Shown here in pieces: positions 47,255 through 59,988 of a DNA stretch of 64,000 nt. The position numbers and the translations under genes were made by a program. Numbering within the stretch: the first letter of the stretch is position 1; the number at the start of each line of letters is the position of its first letter. The notes under the pieces were generated by a model. That model was not told the origin of the DNA and ran no database searches. It saw only the letters and a program-made list of their open reading frames with translations. Source of the DNA: Strigamia acuminata (taxonomy: Eukaryota > Arthropoda > Chilopoda > Geophilomorpha > Linotaeniidae); the NCBI GenBank assembly GCA_949358305.1, contig OX442314.1, forward strand, positions 49,050,581 to 49,114,580, given 5' to 3'.

Positions 47255-48279
47255 TACAACATTGATGCAAGTTAGAAATTACACACACTCATAACTCCAC
47301 TTAACGATAAATAAATCAAATACAAGATCTTTTTACACGGTTTGATTTAACACAAATTAAAAAATAAATTCAATTCTGATTTTAAACGATTTATTTTTGT
47401 ATAACATTGTTTTTTATTCAGAAAATTAAAAAGTAGACAGCAACTGAACTCAGAAATCGGGTTTATGCTGTTTGTATATTTGCTTTTGGTGGAGAGAAAT
47501 TGAAGAAATTTGGATGGCCTTTCTGGGTTGATGGCCCTTCTGGGTCGATGGCCCTCCTGGGCCACGGCTTTTCAGAAATTTTAAATATTTTTAATTTTTG
47601 AAATTCTTCATTTATTTGGCCCTCCTGGGCCACGTGTAATTTTTTCAACTTTTGCGAAAATTGCGATGGCCCTTCTGGACCACCATACATGAGACCCAAT
47701 GGCCGCTGTGACTCGCGGTCTGATCAGACATGGCCGCCATGCAGCCATCGCATTGGGAAATGCACTGGGAGTGGGAGACCCCGCATCATACCCCTAGACA
47801 ACAATAAACTTTACACCAAAACTAAACCTTTGTCTCTTGTGTATTTCGTGTGTGTTGCATCGAGCGCCTCATGGCCCTCCCCTGACCACATGGCGTCCAT
47901 CCAAACACTCACAATTTTGACTGCATTGGCTAAGTATTGTTAAAATACTAGTGCCGTTCCGTCATCGTCACAAGGTAATTTTTAATGTAACGGCCAACGC
48001 AAACCAGAGTTAATGATTCTACTCGTGTCATTCGGTGTTTCCCCTTGAATTTTGTAACTTTATTGAACGTTTTTGTTGACATATGGGGTCAACAAATCCG
48101 GCTCTCTACCTCCTTGCGGTTGCCCCTGGCCCACTGGTCATTGCAACCAGTGGTATGGAATGATAGCTCTGGTTGGTTCTGGTTTGCAATATTGCGCAGA
48201 ATAAAGAACTGGTACTGTAAGACTTCATTACATGAGTGCTGCATTTACAAAATGAGAATAGTGTATTGATACTGTAAGA
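47255..48279. repeat. Non-coding; short GGCCCTCCTGGG-type repeats and interspersed repeat
   Basis: 47510-47690 has repeated GATGGCCCTTCTGGG-like units. 47785-47812 repeats the CATACCCCTAGACAACA motif seen at 44219. 48090-48279 resembles 11530-11720. Confidence 0.5.
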
Positions 48280-48508
48280 CTGCATTAAAACCTGAGACAC
48301 TTGATGATGATTATAAAAACAGTTATTTGGTGACAAAATAATGCACAAATATTTATATAACAAAAAAAATTATCTATAATTTGTTCTTGTTAATCCAGAT
48401 GAACATTTACCTATAAAGCAATTTAAAAAGCAAAATAAAACCTTACTTCATGAATAAATGCCTAGGCTCTGTAAAAATTCGGGAAAAAATACATTTAAAA
48501 AAATCCAT

Positions 48509-49797
48509 TTATTTATTTATATACGCCTACATTTTCTTTTCTTTTGGCTATACGAATAAATCAAGGAAGACCCTTCTGGCAGTAGCAAACCAAACAATAC
48601 ATTATACAACCAAAACGAAATTAAATAAAGAAAAAATAAATAATTCGGCGTAGCTGCAGCTATCAGCAAATCACTTGCGAACCTGTAGAAGAAACTTGTA
48701 TACAAAACCAATTAATAAAATAAAATAAAAAAAATAAGAAATAAGAATTACTAACAATAATATGAATACAGTACAATTATTATGACTAGCAGTATGCATC
48801 TAGAATATCAAACTTCCCTCAAAATATATCATCACTGAGAATATTTTTATTTTTCTTTTTTAAAATGAGTTCCAAGCAAAGTCAAAGTATGAGAAAGTCC
48901 AGGACCTGCTTGGCTGCCATTTTTGCTAGCGCGCATACTGGACGGTTGGTAACACTAATCTTATTCTAAACTTTGAATATGTATGTGGTTTCTGAGCAAA
49001 ATTTTTTTCATCAAATTTAATGGCACCAATTAGTGTTTCAGGTCAACCTTTTTTTTTTAGAACTGTCTTTTCCTGTCTTTGAGAGATTGGTTAGTCATTT
49101 AGTTAATAATAGGCAGATCAAAACCTTTCTTTTTGTTTATTTTTAAATATTTGTTGGTGTTTGCTTAGTAGTGATCCAATATCTTATGAATGGATAAAAA
49201 AGTCAGATTTTTAAATTTTTTGAATTTCTTCGAATTTAGTAGTGTTTCGACAAGTTTTTGACAAATTTAAAAAATGTTGAATTTTTTGGTAAATTCCAAT
49301 ATATTTTTATGAATACTGTATGTCGTTTGAAAAATGTTGATAAAATGAAAGAATTTAATTTCAAATAGAGATCATAAATGGTATCAAAATTATGGTTGTT
49401 CAGGAGTGCGATATATCGCACAGCGATTTTTTATTTCCAAAAACTGCAACACGATTAACCGCAAACCGCAAAAAACCGCAGAAAACTGCAAAACTGAACA
49501 AACCGAAAATCTGCAAATTTCATTTCATTTTATTTAAAAAAAAAATTTCTTTTTTTCTTTTTTCATTTTGGATTTTTTAGGGTTTATTTTCTTAAATTTT
49601 GAGTTTTTGCACGTGCATTGCAGCTTTATATGGAAACCGCACCGCACTTGCCAAAAAAAATAACCGCACAACCCTAATCAAAATCTCTTAGCTGGAGCTT
49701 CTGTCCCCACCACTAACATACCAGTTATTCACTATTGGAACATTTACTAAAAAAAATGTTATATTTATATATTATATATATTTATATATATATATTA

Positions 49798-49828
<31 letters not shown>

Positions 49829-50116
49829 ATTTTATACACACGGTTTAAAAAAAACTTGGTTGACCTCCCACACCCCTACCATACGTATTTTCAGTTAGAA
49901 TAAATCTGCAATCATTATAAAAGTTAATATAATTTCACTGGATGCAAAAAACCATCAAAAAAAATAATATTTTTTTCAATACAAATATCATTGCATAGTT
50001 AATACAATTAGAAATAGTCTTCGCCGGTATAAACTTCTCTGTAATAAAAAAAATTGCTTTACAAAATAAAAGTTAGCGTCCCGTTCCAATTTAAAAAAAA
50101 AAAAAAAAACTCAAGA
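48509..50116. other. Non-coding DNA with dispersed repeat and microsatellite
   Basis: Copy of the dispersed repeat of 40926 at 48996-49235. (AT)n microsatellite at 49757-49830. A17 run ending near 50109. Short frames only. Confidence 0.6.
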
Positions 50117-50743
50117 TCATTTCCCGAACCCAACTCTATTATTACCTCCGCTTTTGTCTTTAAATGCGTGTGAGTCATGTTCGTCGAAAAACACTCGAGT
50201 GATCACGATATCTCCCGTAGACAAAGTCTGACAACTTGCATCCGACATTAGCTTCTTGGACTCCTCGCTCAAGGAGCCCATAGAAGACACCGATACATTT
50301 TCACTGGTGCCGTCGGTGCCTTTGCCGCCGGGAGAGATGCCGGCGTCCCGATGGCAGTTGCAGCGACAACACATCCCCAAGTTGGTCACCCCGAGTAGCG
50401 TTTCGATGCACCCGTTCGCAAAGTATTCGTCTACGTATTGCCAGTTGCCGAAGTTGGCGGGCGACATCACTTGGCTCGAGCGGTGAAAGGGCGAATCCGG
50501 AGACGCTTTGCCGCCGCTTTCTTCGATCGAGTCCACGTCGTCCTCCTCTTCCTCGTATTCGTCGTTCAACTCTTCATTGTCGGCACCGTTTTCCGGAGAT
50601 GTCTCAGAGTCTCCTCCCGATCGAACACTGCCGCCTTCTTCCGAGTTTTTGCTGCCTTGTAAGCGCTCTAATTTTAATTCGCGCCACTTTATACGAGCCT
50701 TCCAACTTTTCCCGCTCCTCATCCGAGAGTTAGTTCCAAGTAT
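50117..50743 (-). CDS. Terminal exon of an unrecognised gene (copy 1)
   Basis: Acceptor GCATATTTAG precedes 50743 and the frame reads ILGTNSR then MRSGKSWKARIKWRELKLERL, a basic helix. An acidic segment (EYEEEEDDVDSIEE), a Cys-containing segment (GCIETLLGVTNLGMCCRCNCH) and a Ser-rich tail with SDASCQTLSTGDIVITRVFF follow; stop at 50117. G/C-rich coding-like composition in A/T-rich surroundings and a frame that is open across the splice acceptor suggest a real last exon. Upstream exons would lie at higher coordinates but were not found before the MITE and satellite. Family not recognised. No AATAAA on the minus strand in the first 70 bp after the stop. Confidence 0.6.
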   Translation of the reverse strand: MLGTNSRMRSGKSWKARIKWRELKLERLQGSKNSEEGGSVRSGGDSETSPENGADNEELNDEYEEEEDDVDSIEESGGKASPDSPFHRSSQVMSPANFGNWQYVDEYFANGCIETLLGVTNLGMCCRCNCHRDAGISPGGKGTDGTSENVSVSSMGSLSEESKKLMSDASCQTLSTGDIVITRVFFDEHDSHAFKDKSGGNNRVGFGK

Positions 50744-50927
50744 CTAAATATGCAAACATCAAGTTTACTTGGGCTATTGGCTGATATCACGAACCAAGGA
50801 TAACATTTTGCCACGGATGGCAAAACATAATACATAGCCGCACTGTATTCTGGGATGACAACAGGTAACAAACATGTCAAAATTTGTCACCAAAATTTGG
50901 CAAAATTTGCGAAAAATCTGTCAAATA

Positions 50928-51037
50928 CCGTACTGCCTCGATTAAACGCCGGGACTCGATTAAACGCCGGGGCTCAGCTGCGTGCAGCAGGTCGAAAAAA
51001 TTAATAAACGCCCCGGCGTTTATTCGAGGCAGTACGG
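50928..51037. mobile_element. Short MITE (110 bp)
   Basis: Palindrome with ends CCGTACTGCCTCGA and complement, flanked by TA (50926-50927, 51038-51039), with CGCCGGG / CCCGGCG inside. Second copy at 61088-61197. Confidence 0.85.
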
Positions 51038-51039
51038 TA

Positions 51040-51443
51040 TTTGACAAAATTTTAGAAAAATTTGTCAAATTTGTCAAATTTGGGAAAAATTGAGAAAATT
51101 TGGAGGCAAAAATCAAAATTTGACAAAAAGTTGTGGAAAAAAAATGGAAATTTTGGGGAAAAAGGCAAAATGTGAGGTAAAATTGTAGAAAGAAATAAGG
51201 CAAAATTTGGGAGGGAAAGGGCAAAATTTGACAAAAATTTGGAGAAAAAAGGCAAATTTGGAGGAAAAAGGGCAAAATTTGGGGAAAAAAAGGCAATATT
51301 TGACAAAGATTTTTTGGAGAAGTTTGACAAAAAAAATTGTAGAAAATTGACAGTTTTTTCCAAATTTTGAAATTTTTGTCAATTTTCTGTCAATTTTCTA
51401 CAATTTTTTTTGTCAAACTTCTCCAAAAAATCTTTGTCAAATA
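51040..51443. repeat. A/T-rich satellite (GGCAAAATTTG units), left of Copia
   Basis: Irregular repeats of GGCAAAATTTG / GGAAAAA. The part 51287-51440 is an almost perfect inverted repeat (arms ATTTGACAAAGATTTTTTGG and complement). It continues at 56595-57140 beyond the Copia insertion. The Phe/Pro-rich frames here are artefacts. Confidence 0.85.
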
Positions 51444-51586
51444 TGATGGTAATGTGGTGAAATAATGGACATCGGTTTAATAAACGAAAAAGTGGTGCTT
51501 TATTGTCGCGGGAAAACTATATACGTCACAAGAACGAAACACACGGGTTACTCATAGGAACAATCATTACAGGTGTTCTATCTACA
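51444..51586 (-). repeat. Copia 3' LTR (143 bp)
   Basis: TGTAGATAGAACACC ... TTACCATCA in sense orientation. Lacks about 51 bp present in the 5' LTR between TATTGTCG and AAAACTATATACG. Confidence 0.93.
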
Positions 51587-51595
51587 TTCTCCTCC
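51587..51595 (-). other. Copia polypurine tract
   Basis: GGAGGAGAA on the minus strand immediately before the 3' LTR. Confidence 0.75.
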
Positions 51596-51668
51596 AGAAT
51601 TCCTGTAATGACTGTTCCTGTACAATGTATAATCTCAAAAGAACATCATAAATTAAACAATAAATCTC

Positions 51669-54600
51669 CTATGCTTCTTCAGGTTCTTCCAGAATCCGTA
51701 ACTGCATCAGGCATGATTTGATCTTTGGCGCTGAAAGTTTCTTTGTCAATAGATCTGCCTGCATCTCATCTGTTGGAACCTGTTGAATTAAAATATCATT
51801 AGTTTTTAATTCTTCTCGAATAAAATAAAATTTTCTGTTGAGCAATTTCGTCCTCATTTTTTTGAGTTGGATTCTTCCATAATTGAAATGCTCCTGAGTT
51901 ATCGTTGTAGATAACCTCTTTGCCCATTACTCTGTTTGGACTTAATTCTTTCAACAATTCCTTGGTCCAAATTAGCTCCGATAATGCATCCGTGATTGCT
52001 CCTAGCTCGCTCTCGGTTGATGACATGGCAACTGAGCGTTGTTTGTTGCTACGCCAATTTAGAAGTGACGATCCATCTTTTATCACATACCCCGAATATG
52101 ATTTCGCATCCGATGTTGCGTTCCATGACGCATCGGCATACGAATGTAAATTCCCTTCCTCTTTGCGAAAGGTGAGACCGTATGTGCTTGTTCCCTTGAT
52201 GTATCGCAACAACTTCTTTACCGCTTGATGGTGAATCTCTCTGGGATCGCAGTTGTACTGCGCGAGAGCGCTTGCTGGGTAGCTAATGTCTGGCCTCGAA
52301 CCAGTCGCCAGGTACATTATCGAGCCAATCATCTCTTGATACTTCGTAGCATCAAATTTCGGACTAGATTCAAATTCATCCAAATCCTGGCTAACGTCCA
52401 TTGGCGTATATACGCTGTTGCAATCAGGAAGTCCAAATCTTGTTAGAATCTTCTGGACATAACCTTGCTGTGTCAAAACGATTTGGTTCCTCTGCTGATC
52501 AATTTCGAGTCCCAAAATAAAGGTTAACTTTCCTAAGTGAATTAACTCGATTTGTTTTGCAAGTTGGGATAGAATTTCCTTTTTAAGTGCTGGATCAGAG
52601 CAAAGTCTGATAATGTCATCGACATAAATTCCCATGTATAGGAATTCTTTTCCACGCCTCAAAATGTAGAGACACGGGTCACAAGTTGATTGTTGAAATC
52701 CAACACTAATCAGCGCTTTGTGTAATGTTTCATACCAACATCTGCCACTCTGGCGTAAGCCATAAATACTCTTCTTGAGTTTACAGACTTTCTTGCCCTT
52801 GCGCGTTTTGTATCCCTCCGGTTCTTGCATGAAAATGACTTCGTCCAGTATTCCATGCAAATAAGCTGTTTTCACATCGTCCTGTTCTAATTCCAAACCC
52901 TCTTTAGCTGCGATGCTAATCAACATTCTGAGCGTCTCCATTCTGATTACTGGGGAATAGGTTTCTTCGAAATCAATTCCAGGACGCTGTGAATAACCGG
53001 TCGCCACTAAACGTGCTTTGTAACGATCCAATTTTCCAGATTTATTAAGTTTAAGTCGATATACCCATTTCGATTTAACTATCGGTTGACCTTTGGGTAC
53101 GTCCACTGTGTCCCACACGTCATGCTCCTCCATGGACTTCATTTCCTCGTCCATCGCTTGTTTCCATTTTGCATGTTGTGGTGATCTCATTGCCTCATTG
53201 TATGACTTTGGTGTTTGCATTGCTATTTGTTCTGCCAAATGTGCAAAATTACATTTTGCTTTCTTCTGCAGACGCTTAGATTTACGAGTTCCAGAAGTGC
53301 TCGCTCCATTGTCCTGAGTTTCGGAATTTTTCCTTTTCTTAGCTGCAATGGCGTCTTTGGTAGTTCCCTTAGGGCGTCCAACCTTTCGTGGTACGGGCGC
53401 TTCCTCTGGTGTGGACTCACTTTCCGATTCAGCCGAGAGAAAGTCCGATGTCTGGTCACGGGTTGATGATTCAGACGATTCCGGTAACTCTTGTGCAAGC
53501 CATTCATCTTCTGACGAATCCCCTTCTGGTACGATCTCCTCATGCTGGTCTATAATGGGCGGTGTAATGTCCATTTGTACAATTTCGTTGTTGTCTTTGT
53601 GTCGTGACTTCTTGTGATGTGGCAACAAATCATATCCAAGTGTGTTTTCGTCAAATTTGACATTTCGTGCCTCTGTAACACGATGCATGTGTGGCACGTA
53701 GATCCTGTAGGCTTTTCTCTTTCGCGAATAGCCGACAAAAATCCCAATGATGGTCTTCGAACCCAATTTGGTTTGTTGCGGTTTGGGCTTAAGGACGTAA
53801 GCTTTACATCCGAATCGTCTCAAAAACTTCACTGTAGGGATTCTTGATGACCACACATATTCCGGTATCTTGTTATGGTATGACGACTTACACAAGTTCC
53901 TGGTTCGAACTGCTACATGTATTGCTTCTCCCCAAAAACGTTTTGGTAATTTGGCATCCAAAACCAAAGTTCTTGTGGTTTCCATGATTGTTCTGTTTGC
54001 CCTTTCGGCTGCGCCATTACTAGCAGGGCTATGGGGAACTGTGAGCTCATGCTTGATGCCTTTCTTCTTGAAAAAGACATTTAAAGTATTCGCAATAAAC
54101 TCACCACCGTTATCGCTGCGAATCCTTTTCACTTTCTGGTTTTGTTGCGTTTCTTGTTGCAAAATAAAGTCCTGTAAAACAGAAGACGTTTCCCCTTTAC
54201 GCGTGAGAATTTCCACGAAAATTTTTCGGCTGTAGTCGTCGACAATTGTCAACACGTATGCTCCATTTGAATAAGTGCTTGGATTAATCGGACCCATCAA
54301 ATCCACGTGCAACAATTCCAACGTTTGTTGCGACTGCTGCGTTTTGACTGTCTCATGTGGCGAGGCTGCTTGCTTCCCCGCAATGCATGACTCACAAATA
54401 TCTTCCGACTTTTTCTTCGGCATTTCCAAACCTCGGACCAAATTTTCTTGCTCCATCTCCTTCAAAGTGTTGAGATTAACATGGGCGAGTCGCTTGTGCC
54501 ACATTTGTTGCGTTACGACGTTTGCTTCTTGATATGTCTCAAGGTGTCGAATACTCATGTCTCGCAAAATGTAGCTGTTGCCACTACGTTGAATATCTGC

Positions 54601-55809
54601 GATGATTTGATTCTTTTCTGTTAGAATGCGTGCCGACTTCCGAGTAAATAATACGTTCAACCCACTATCGACTATCTTCGGCACTGACAGCAGTTGTGTT
54701 TTTAAATCGGGGACATATAAAACTTCAGTCAACGTTAATTTCGATTCCTTAGTTTCTAGCTCCACTGTCCCTATTCCTTCAGATTTTAATTCTAATCCTT
54801 TACCAGCCAGTCCAATGTTTTGAATTTCCGGGCTTAATTGTTTAAAACTGTCTTTTTGGAATGACATGTGGCTTGAAGCGCCAGAATCGAGTAACCAATC
54901 GAGTGAAAAAGTGAATTCCTCTTCTTCCGGTTTGCTATTGTCAACATGAAAAGTGAATTCATACTTAACACCATCATCACGCTTTGTTGCCACAGATGCC
55001 TGATTTTTGCCACGTCCTCGGTTACGCATATAGGACTGAGAGCGTTGTGTTGACTCCTCCTGGTCCTTTTCCTTCTTAGGACGCCAGCAATCCTTGGAGA
55101 AATGTCCCGGACGACCGCAATTGTAGCATTTGAAGTTTCCTTTCTTGTTTTTAGCTTTGAAAGCCTTTTCGGAATTTTCATGCGACTCGTCGCCTACTTT
55201 ACGACGCATTTTGTCCTCCAAATACTTCAGTTGTGTTCTCACTTCATCCAGGGTCAAATCCTTGATGGCTCCCAATGCATTTACACTTTGTTCAAAGGCA
55301 GGTCTCACCCCATTTAACACGTGAAGAGTAATCTCCCGATCAGACAATACTTTACCAAGCTCTGCGCTTTTATTTGCGATTCCCTCAGCCCGGTCGAAAT
55401 AAGTGTCTATATCCTCTGTCTTACTCATTTTCAGTCTCATCAATTCGAATGAGCATGCAACCTGTTGTTCAGCTACTCTGCCGGCCATATGTTGCTCTAT
55501 TTGAGTCCAAAGCGTCTTGGCATTTCGTTCTCTGCTGTAACGCATGGCTTGTTCTGCAGACAAAGTTAAAACAATTACTACCAAGGCTTGTGAATTCTTC
55601 TTGTTCCAAGCGGTCCATAGAGCCAATGCATCATCATAATTTGGTGCCCCTTGCACAGGTTGAGGTGGCGCATCAGCAATAATAGCTTCGTCCCATAATT
55701 CTTTTACTTCGAGAATTGCACGCACCCGCATGCGCCAGAGAAAATAATTTTTATTGTTTAATTTCTCAATGTGACCAATATTTCCTAATATATTGTCCTG
55801 GGCGGCCAT
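51669..55809 (-). CDS. Copia Gag-Pol polyprotein (late frameshift)
   Basis: I start it at ATG 55809 (MAAQDNILGNIG); the main frame runs 1336 codons to 51799. Order: gag (UBN2-type, NYFLWRMRVRAIL), zinc knuckle CYNCGRPGHFSKDC (residues 228-241), protease DSGASSH (308 on), GAG-pre-integrase with zinc site (WHKRLAHVNL ... CESCIAGK), integrase catalytic D503, D566 and E602, an AT-hook-like VGRPKGTTK, reverse transcriptase with YVDD at 1062-1065, RNase H (ADASWN, STESEL). The last ~60 residues (FYFIREEL ... ADLLTKKL) lie in another frame (51857-51669) after a T7 homopolymer at 51857-51863, so this copy has lost its RNase H C-terminus unless the run length is a sequencing error. Confidence 0.93.
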
Positions 55810-56381
55810 TATTGATGTTTGCCGACAAATAAATACAAAAATGCGAATTAATCGTTTTGTTTTTACAATAAATAAACGTGTACTTGTCCACTTGTGTGCC
55901 CTTGAATCCGTAGGCACAATGGAGTTTCACAGCGACGTTCCTACGAAAAAATTCCGTCACGTTCGTTCGACCGTTCGTATCGTGTCCTAATACGTTCCCG
56001 CGACGTGTTTGTCGTTTATTTTTCCGCACGTTTTTCCTGTGGTTTCGCTTCCAAAAAATCGTTGCCGCACGTTTTAAACCTACGACGTTTCTCCGACGTT
56101 CTACACGACGTCCGCACAGTTCAACGACTAGGCCTAATTGGGTCTTTATATTCGGCTCTTGCAGAAAAGCAAAAGAAAGTGTTATCAACAATTTATAACC
56201 AAGAATTTAATTACTTAGCTGAATTGGTGCCTTTATAATTCCTAGGCACACTTGAATTCACGTCCGGTCGTCCCTCGTTATATTCGCACGTTGCACAAAC
56301 GTTTCCCGCAGTACATTCGCGTGCACGACGATTCCGGGACGAATTGTTGATAATTTCGCTTAAAACAATCCAGCAAAGCCG

Positions 56382-56399
56382 AACCATCCTCTGCTACCA
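56382..56399 (-). other. Copia primer-binding site (initiator tRNA-Met)
   Basis: TGGTAGCAGAGGATGGTT on the minus strand, one base inside the 5' LTR; complementary to the 3' end of initiator tRNA-Met. Confidence 0.88.
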
Positions 56400-56400
56400 C

Positions 56401-56594
56401 TGATGGTAATGTGGTGAAATAATGGACATCGGTTTAATAAACGAAAAAGTGGTGCTTTATTGTCGAAAGCGTACGACCAAGTGCGACATTGAATTATGCC
56501 GGCAAGGTCGCGTACAAAGAAAAACTATATACGTCACAAGGACGAAACACACGGGTTACTCATAGGAACAATCATTACAGGTGTTCTATCTACA
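56401..56594 (-). repeat. Copia 5' LTR (194 bp)
   Basis: Full-length form of the LTR, including the ~51 bp absent from the 3' LTR. Confidence 0.93.
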
Positions 56595-57140
56595 AAATAT
56601 TGCCCTTTTCCCTCCAAATTTGCCTTTTTTCTCCAAATTTTTCTGTCATAATTGTGCTTTTTTTCCTTTTAAATTTGGTCATTTTTTCCCAAATTTTGTA
56701 ATTTTTGTCAAATGTTTGTCAGTTTTTTCCAAATTTTGAAATTTTTGTCAATTTTCTGACAAACATTTGATAAAAATTACAAAATTTGGGAAAAAATGAC
56801 CAAATTTAAAAGGAAAAAAGCAAAATTTGACAGAAAAGTGTGGAAAAAAAGGCAAATTTTGGGCAAAAATGCAAAATTTGAGGTAAAATTGTAGAAATAT
56901 ATGAGAAGAAAATAATTAGTAGAAGTTTGACAAAAAAAGTGACAAAAATTTGACAAAAATTTCAAAATTTGGGAAAAATTTCAAAATTTGGGAAAAAAAA
57001 TGACCAAATTTGAAGGAAAAAAGCAAAATTTGACGAAAAAGTGTGGAAAAAAAGGCAAATTTTGGACAAAAAGGCAAAATTTGAGGTAAAATTGTCAAAA
57101 GAATGAGGCAAAATTTGGGGAAAAAAGGCAAAATTTAAAT
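56595..57140. repeat. A/T-rich satellite, right of Copia
   Basis: Continuation of the 51040 array: GGCAAAATTTGAGG, AAATTTGGG units, with an inverted repeat (CAAATTTTGTAATTTTTGTCAAATG and complement) around 56690-56790. Confidence 0.85.
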
Positions 57141-58399
57141 CTCATTTTCTTTCTTTTTTCACTCACCATCACCATCACAGAAGAAAACATAGGAAAAATT
57201 CAAATTTAAATTCAAATTTATTATCACTTGATAAATTTGCAAAATGCGCTAAATATAATCGTTACTTCAAACGACATCAAACGTCATCAAACAACACACC
57301 GAGTGTGATCGCGCCCAACAATCGCAATAAAATGGCTGCCTCGCTCCTCGGTCCTCACCCAACCGATTCACCTCATCAAATGGCATAATCCTGTCCCTGC
57401 ACAACATCTTTATATAGACTACACTATATATACTAGCAAGTAAGATACACAAAGACCTATACCTACATGTATAATAATATACTGTTTTGTACCTATCTTA
57501 AAAAAACTAGGCTTAACTTTTACATGCAATCCAATGGTAATTGTGGAACAAGTAGAGAATATGACGTTTTCACATTCACTCCATCATCCCAGATCTGAAC
57601 CTGACTCAGCTTCAGCTGTATTGCTCTATTTACTCGCTAGAGTGCGTCATTGTACTATATTTTATACATCCAGTCTCCATAGAGAAACTAAAACCAATGC
57701 TGTTGCTGGCAATGTTGGATGCGAAGCAATTCTGGAGCAACTTATCATCGCTTTTTCAATGGGAGAAAGGATTAATTTTCTTTTATTATTTTAAGCAATG
57801 TTTCGACCTGTTTCGACCTGTGGATTAAGTGACCAACAGAACGTAACGGACGCGATCGATCGATCGATCGATCGATCGAGTACTGCCAAATGGCCCGACG
57901 TACCCGGCCAACTAATCGCACTGAGCAGCACGAAACTGCTCAACAAGTAGCGGACCGAATTAATGCTCTCAACACATTGCAATAAGTGACCTAAACGACC
58001 TAAATTTAACGAAAACGTCGATCGCCATTTTGATACATGAGGCAGCACATAATAATCCGTCGTATTTATCCGAATTTGATGGTGTTAATAAGACGTTTAG
58101 TTGTTTTTATTTTTGCTTAGTGGATAGTTAAAACCCACAAAAACATACAGCTGGTTTGTTTTCCGCGTTTGGTTAGCACGTTTTGCTATTCATTCACATT
58201 GAAAGTATTTTTTCACTCACCCTAACTCGGACTAGTTTTAAGGTCAGTTTTTCATTTAAATTTCGGATACATCAACATTTTAGGTAAGCTATACTAACTT
58301 GTAATTTTACTTCAATGACAGTATATATCCATTATATTTGTTATTTTTGTATTTTTGTATTTTTCTAACTTTATTGCAATATTGTGCTGAGAATACTGT
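57141..58399. other. Non-coding spacer between tandem copies
   Basis: A (CGAT)n microsatellite at 57853-57879. Several short frames without recognisable product. This is the only part of the 10-kb unit whose second copy lies beyond the window. Confidence 0.55.
57853..57879. repeat. (CGAT)n microsatellite
   Basis: Six to seven perfect CGAT units. Confidence 0.95.
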
Positions 58400-59957
58400 A
58401 AGACTGACTGCATTAAAACCTGAGACACTTAATGATGATTATAAAAACAGTTATTTGGTGGCAAAATAATGCACAAATATTTCTACAACAAAAAAAATTA
58501 TCTATAATTTGTTCCTGTTAATCCATCCAGATGAACATTTACCTACAAAGCAATTTAAAAAGCAAAATAAAACTTAATGTTAATTCTTAACCTTACTTCA
58601 TGAATAAATGCATAATAGGCTCTGTAAAGATTCGGGAAAAATACATTTAAAAAAATCCATTTATTTCTTTATTTATTTATATACGCCTACATTTTCTTTT
58701 CTTTTGGCTATACGAATAAATCAAGGAAGACCCTTCTGGCAGTAGCAAACCAAACAATACATTATACAACCAAAACGAAATTAAATAAAGAAAAAATAAA
58801 TAATTCGGCGTAGCTGCAGCTATCAGCAAATCACTTGCGAACCTGTAGAAGAAACTTGTATACAAAACCAATTAATAAAATAAAATAAAAAAAATAAGAA
58901 ATAAGAATTACTAACAATAATATGAATACAGTACAATTATTATGACTAGCAGTATGCATCTAGAATATCAAACTTCCCTCAAAATATATCATCACTGAGA
59001 ATATTTTTATTTTTCTTTTTTAAAATGAGTTCCAAGCAAAGTCAAAGTATGAGAAAGTCCAGGACCTGCTTGGCTGCCATTTTTGCTAGCGCGCATACTG
59101 GACGGTTGGTAACACTAATCTTATTCTAAACTTTGAATATGTATGTGGTTTCTGAGCAAAATTTTTTTCATCAAATTTAATGGCACCAATTAGTGTTTCA
59201 GGTCAACCTTTTTTTTTTAGAACTGTCTTTTCCTGTCTTTGAGAGATTGGTTAGTCATTTAGTTAATAATAGGCAGATCAAAACCTTTCTTTTTGTTTAT
59301 TTTTAAATATTTGTTGGTGTTTGCTTAGTAGTGATCCAATATCTTATGAATGGATAAAAAAGTCAGATTTTTAAATTTTTTGAATTTCTTCGAATTTAGT
59401 AGTGTTTCGACAAGTTTTTGACAAATTTAAAAAATGTTGAATTTTTTGGTAAATTCCAATATATTTTTATGAATACTGTATGTCGTTTGAAAAATGTTGA
59501 TAAAATGAAAGAATTTAATTTCAAATAGAGATCATAAATGGTATCAAAATTATGGTTGTTCAGGAGTGCGATATATCGCACAGCGATTTTTTATTTCCAA
59601 AAACTGCAACACGATTAACCGCAAACCGCAAAAAACCGCAGAAAACTGCAAAACTGAACAAACCGAAAATCTGCAAATTTCATTTCATTTTATTTAAAAA
59701 AAAAATTTCTTTTTTTCTTTTTTCATTTTGGATTTTTTAGGGTTTATTTTCTTAAATTTTGAGTTTTTGCACGTGCATTGCAGCTTTATATGGAAACCGC
59801 ACCGCACTTGCCAAAAAAAATAACCGCACAACCCTAATCAAAATCTCTTAGCTGGAGCTTCTGTCCCCACCACTAACATACCAGTTATTCACTATTGGAA
59901 CATTTACTAAAAAAAATGTTATATTTATATATTATATATATTTATATATATATATTA

Positions 59958-59988
<31 letters not shown>

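Larger units (their letters stand above)
48280..53843. repeat. Tandem segmental duplication, copy 1
   Basis: From about 48509 onward the sequence is repeated at a constant offset of 10,160 bp (58669 onward) with no difference in the stretches I compared, including an (AT)n tract and long A runs. The first ~220 bp (48280-48500 versus 58400-58660) differ by several substitutions and small insertions. Confidence 0.95.
51444..56594 (-). mobile_element. Ty1/Copia LTR retrotransposon (5151 bp), copy 1
   Basis: LTRs at 51444-51586 and 56401-56594, target duplication AAATA at 51439-51443 and 56595-56599. Primer site and polypurine tract are present. One polyprotein on the minus strand. Inserted into the A/T-rich satellite. 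Confidence 0.96.

Noticed and set aside
50877-51382. Phe/Pro-rich open frames
   Set aside because: Generated by the GGCAAAATTTG satellite; the same appears at 56777-57131 and 61037-61542.
57890-57985. 31-codon ORF MARRTRPTNRTEQ...
   Set aside because: Too short and unsupported; no neighbouring exon or homologue recognised.
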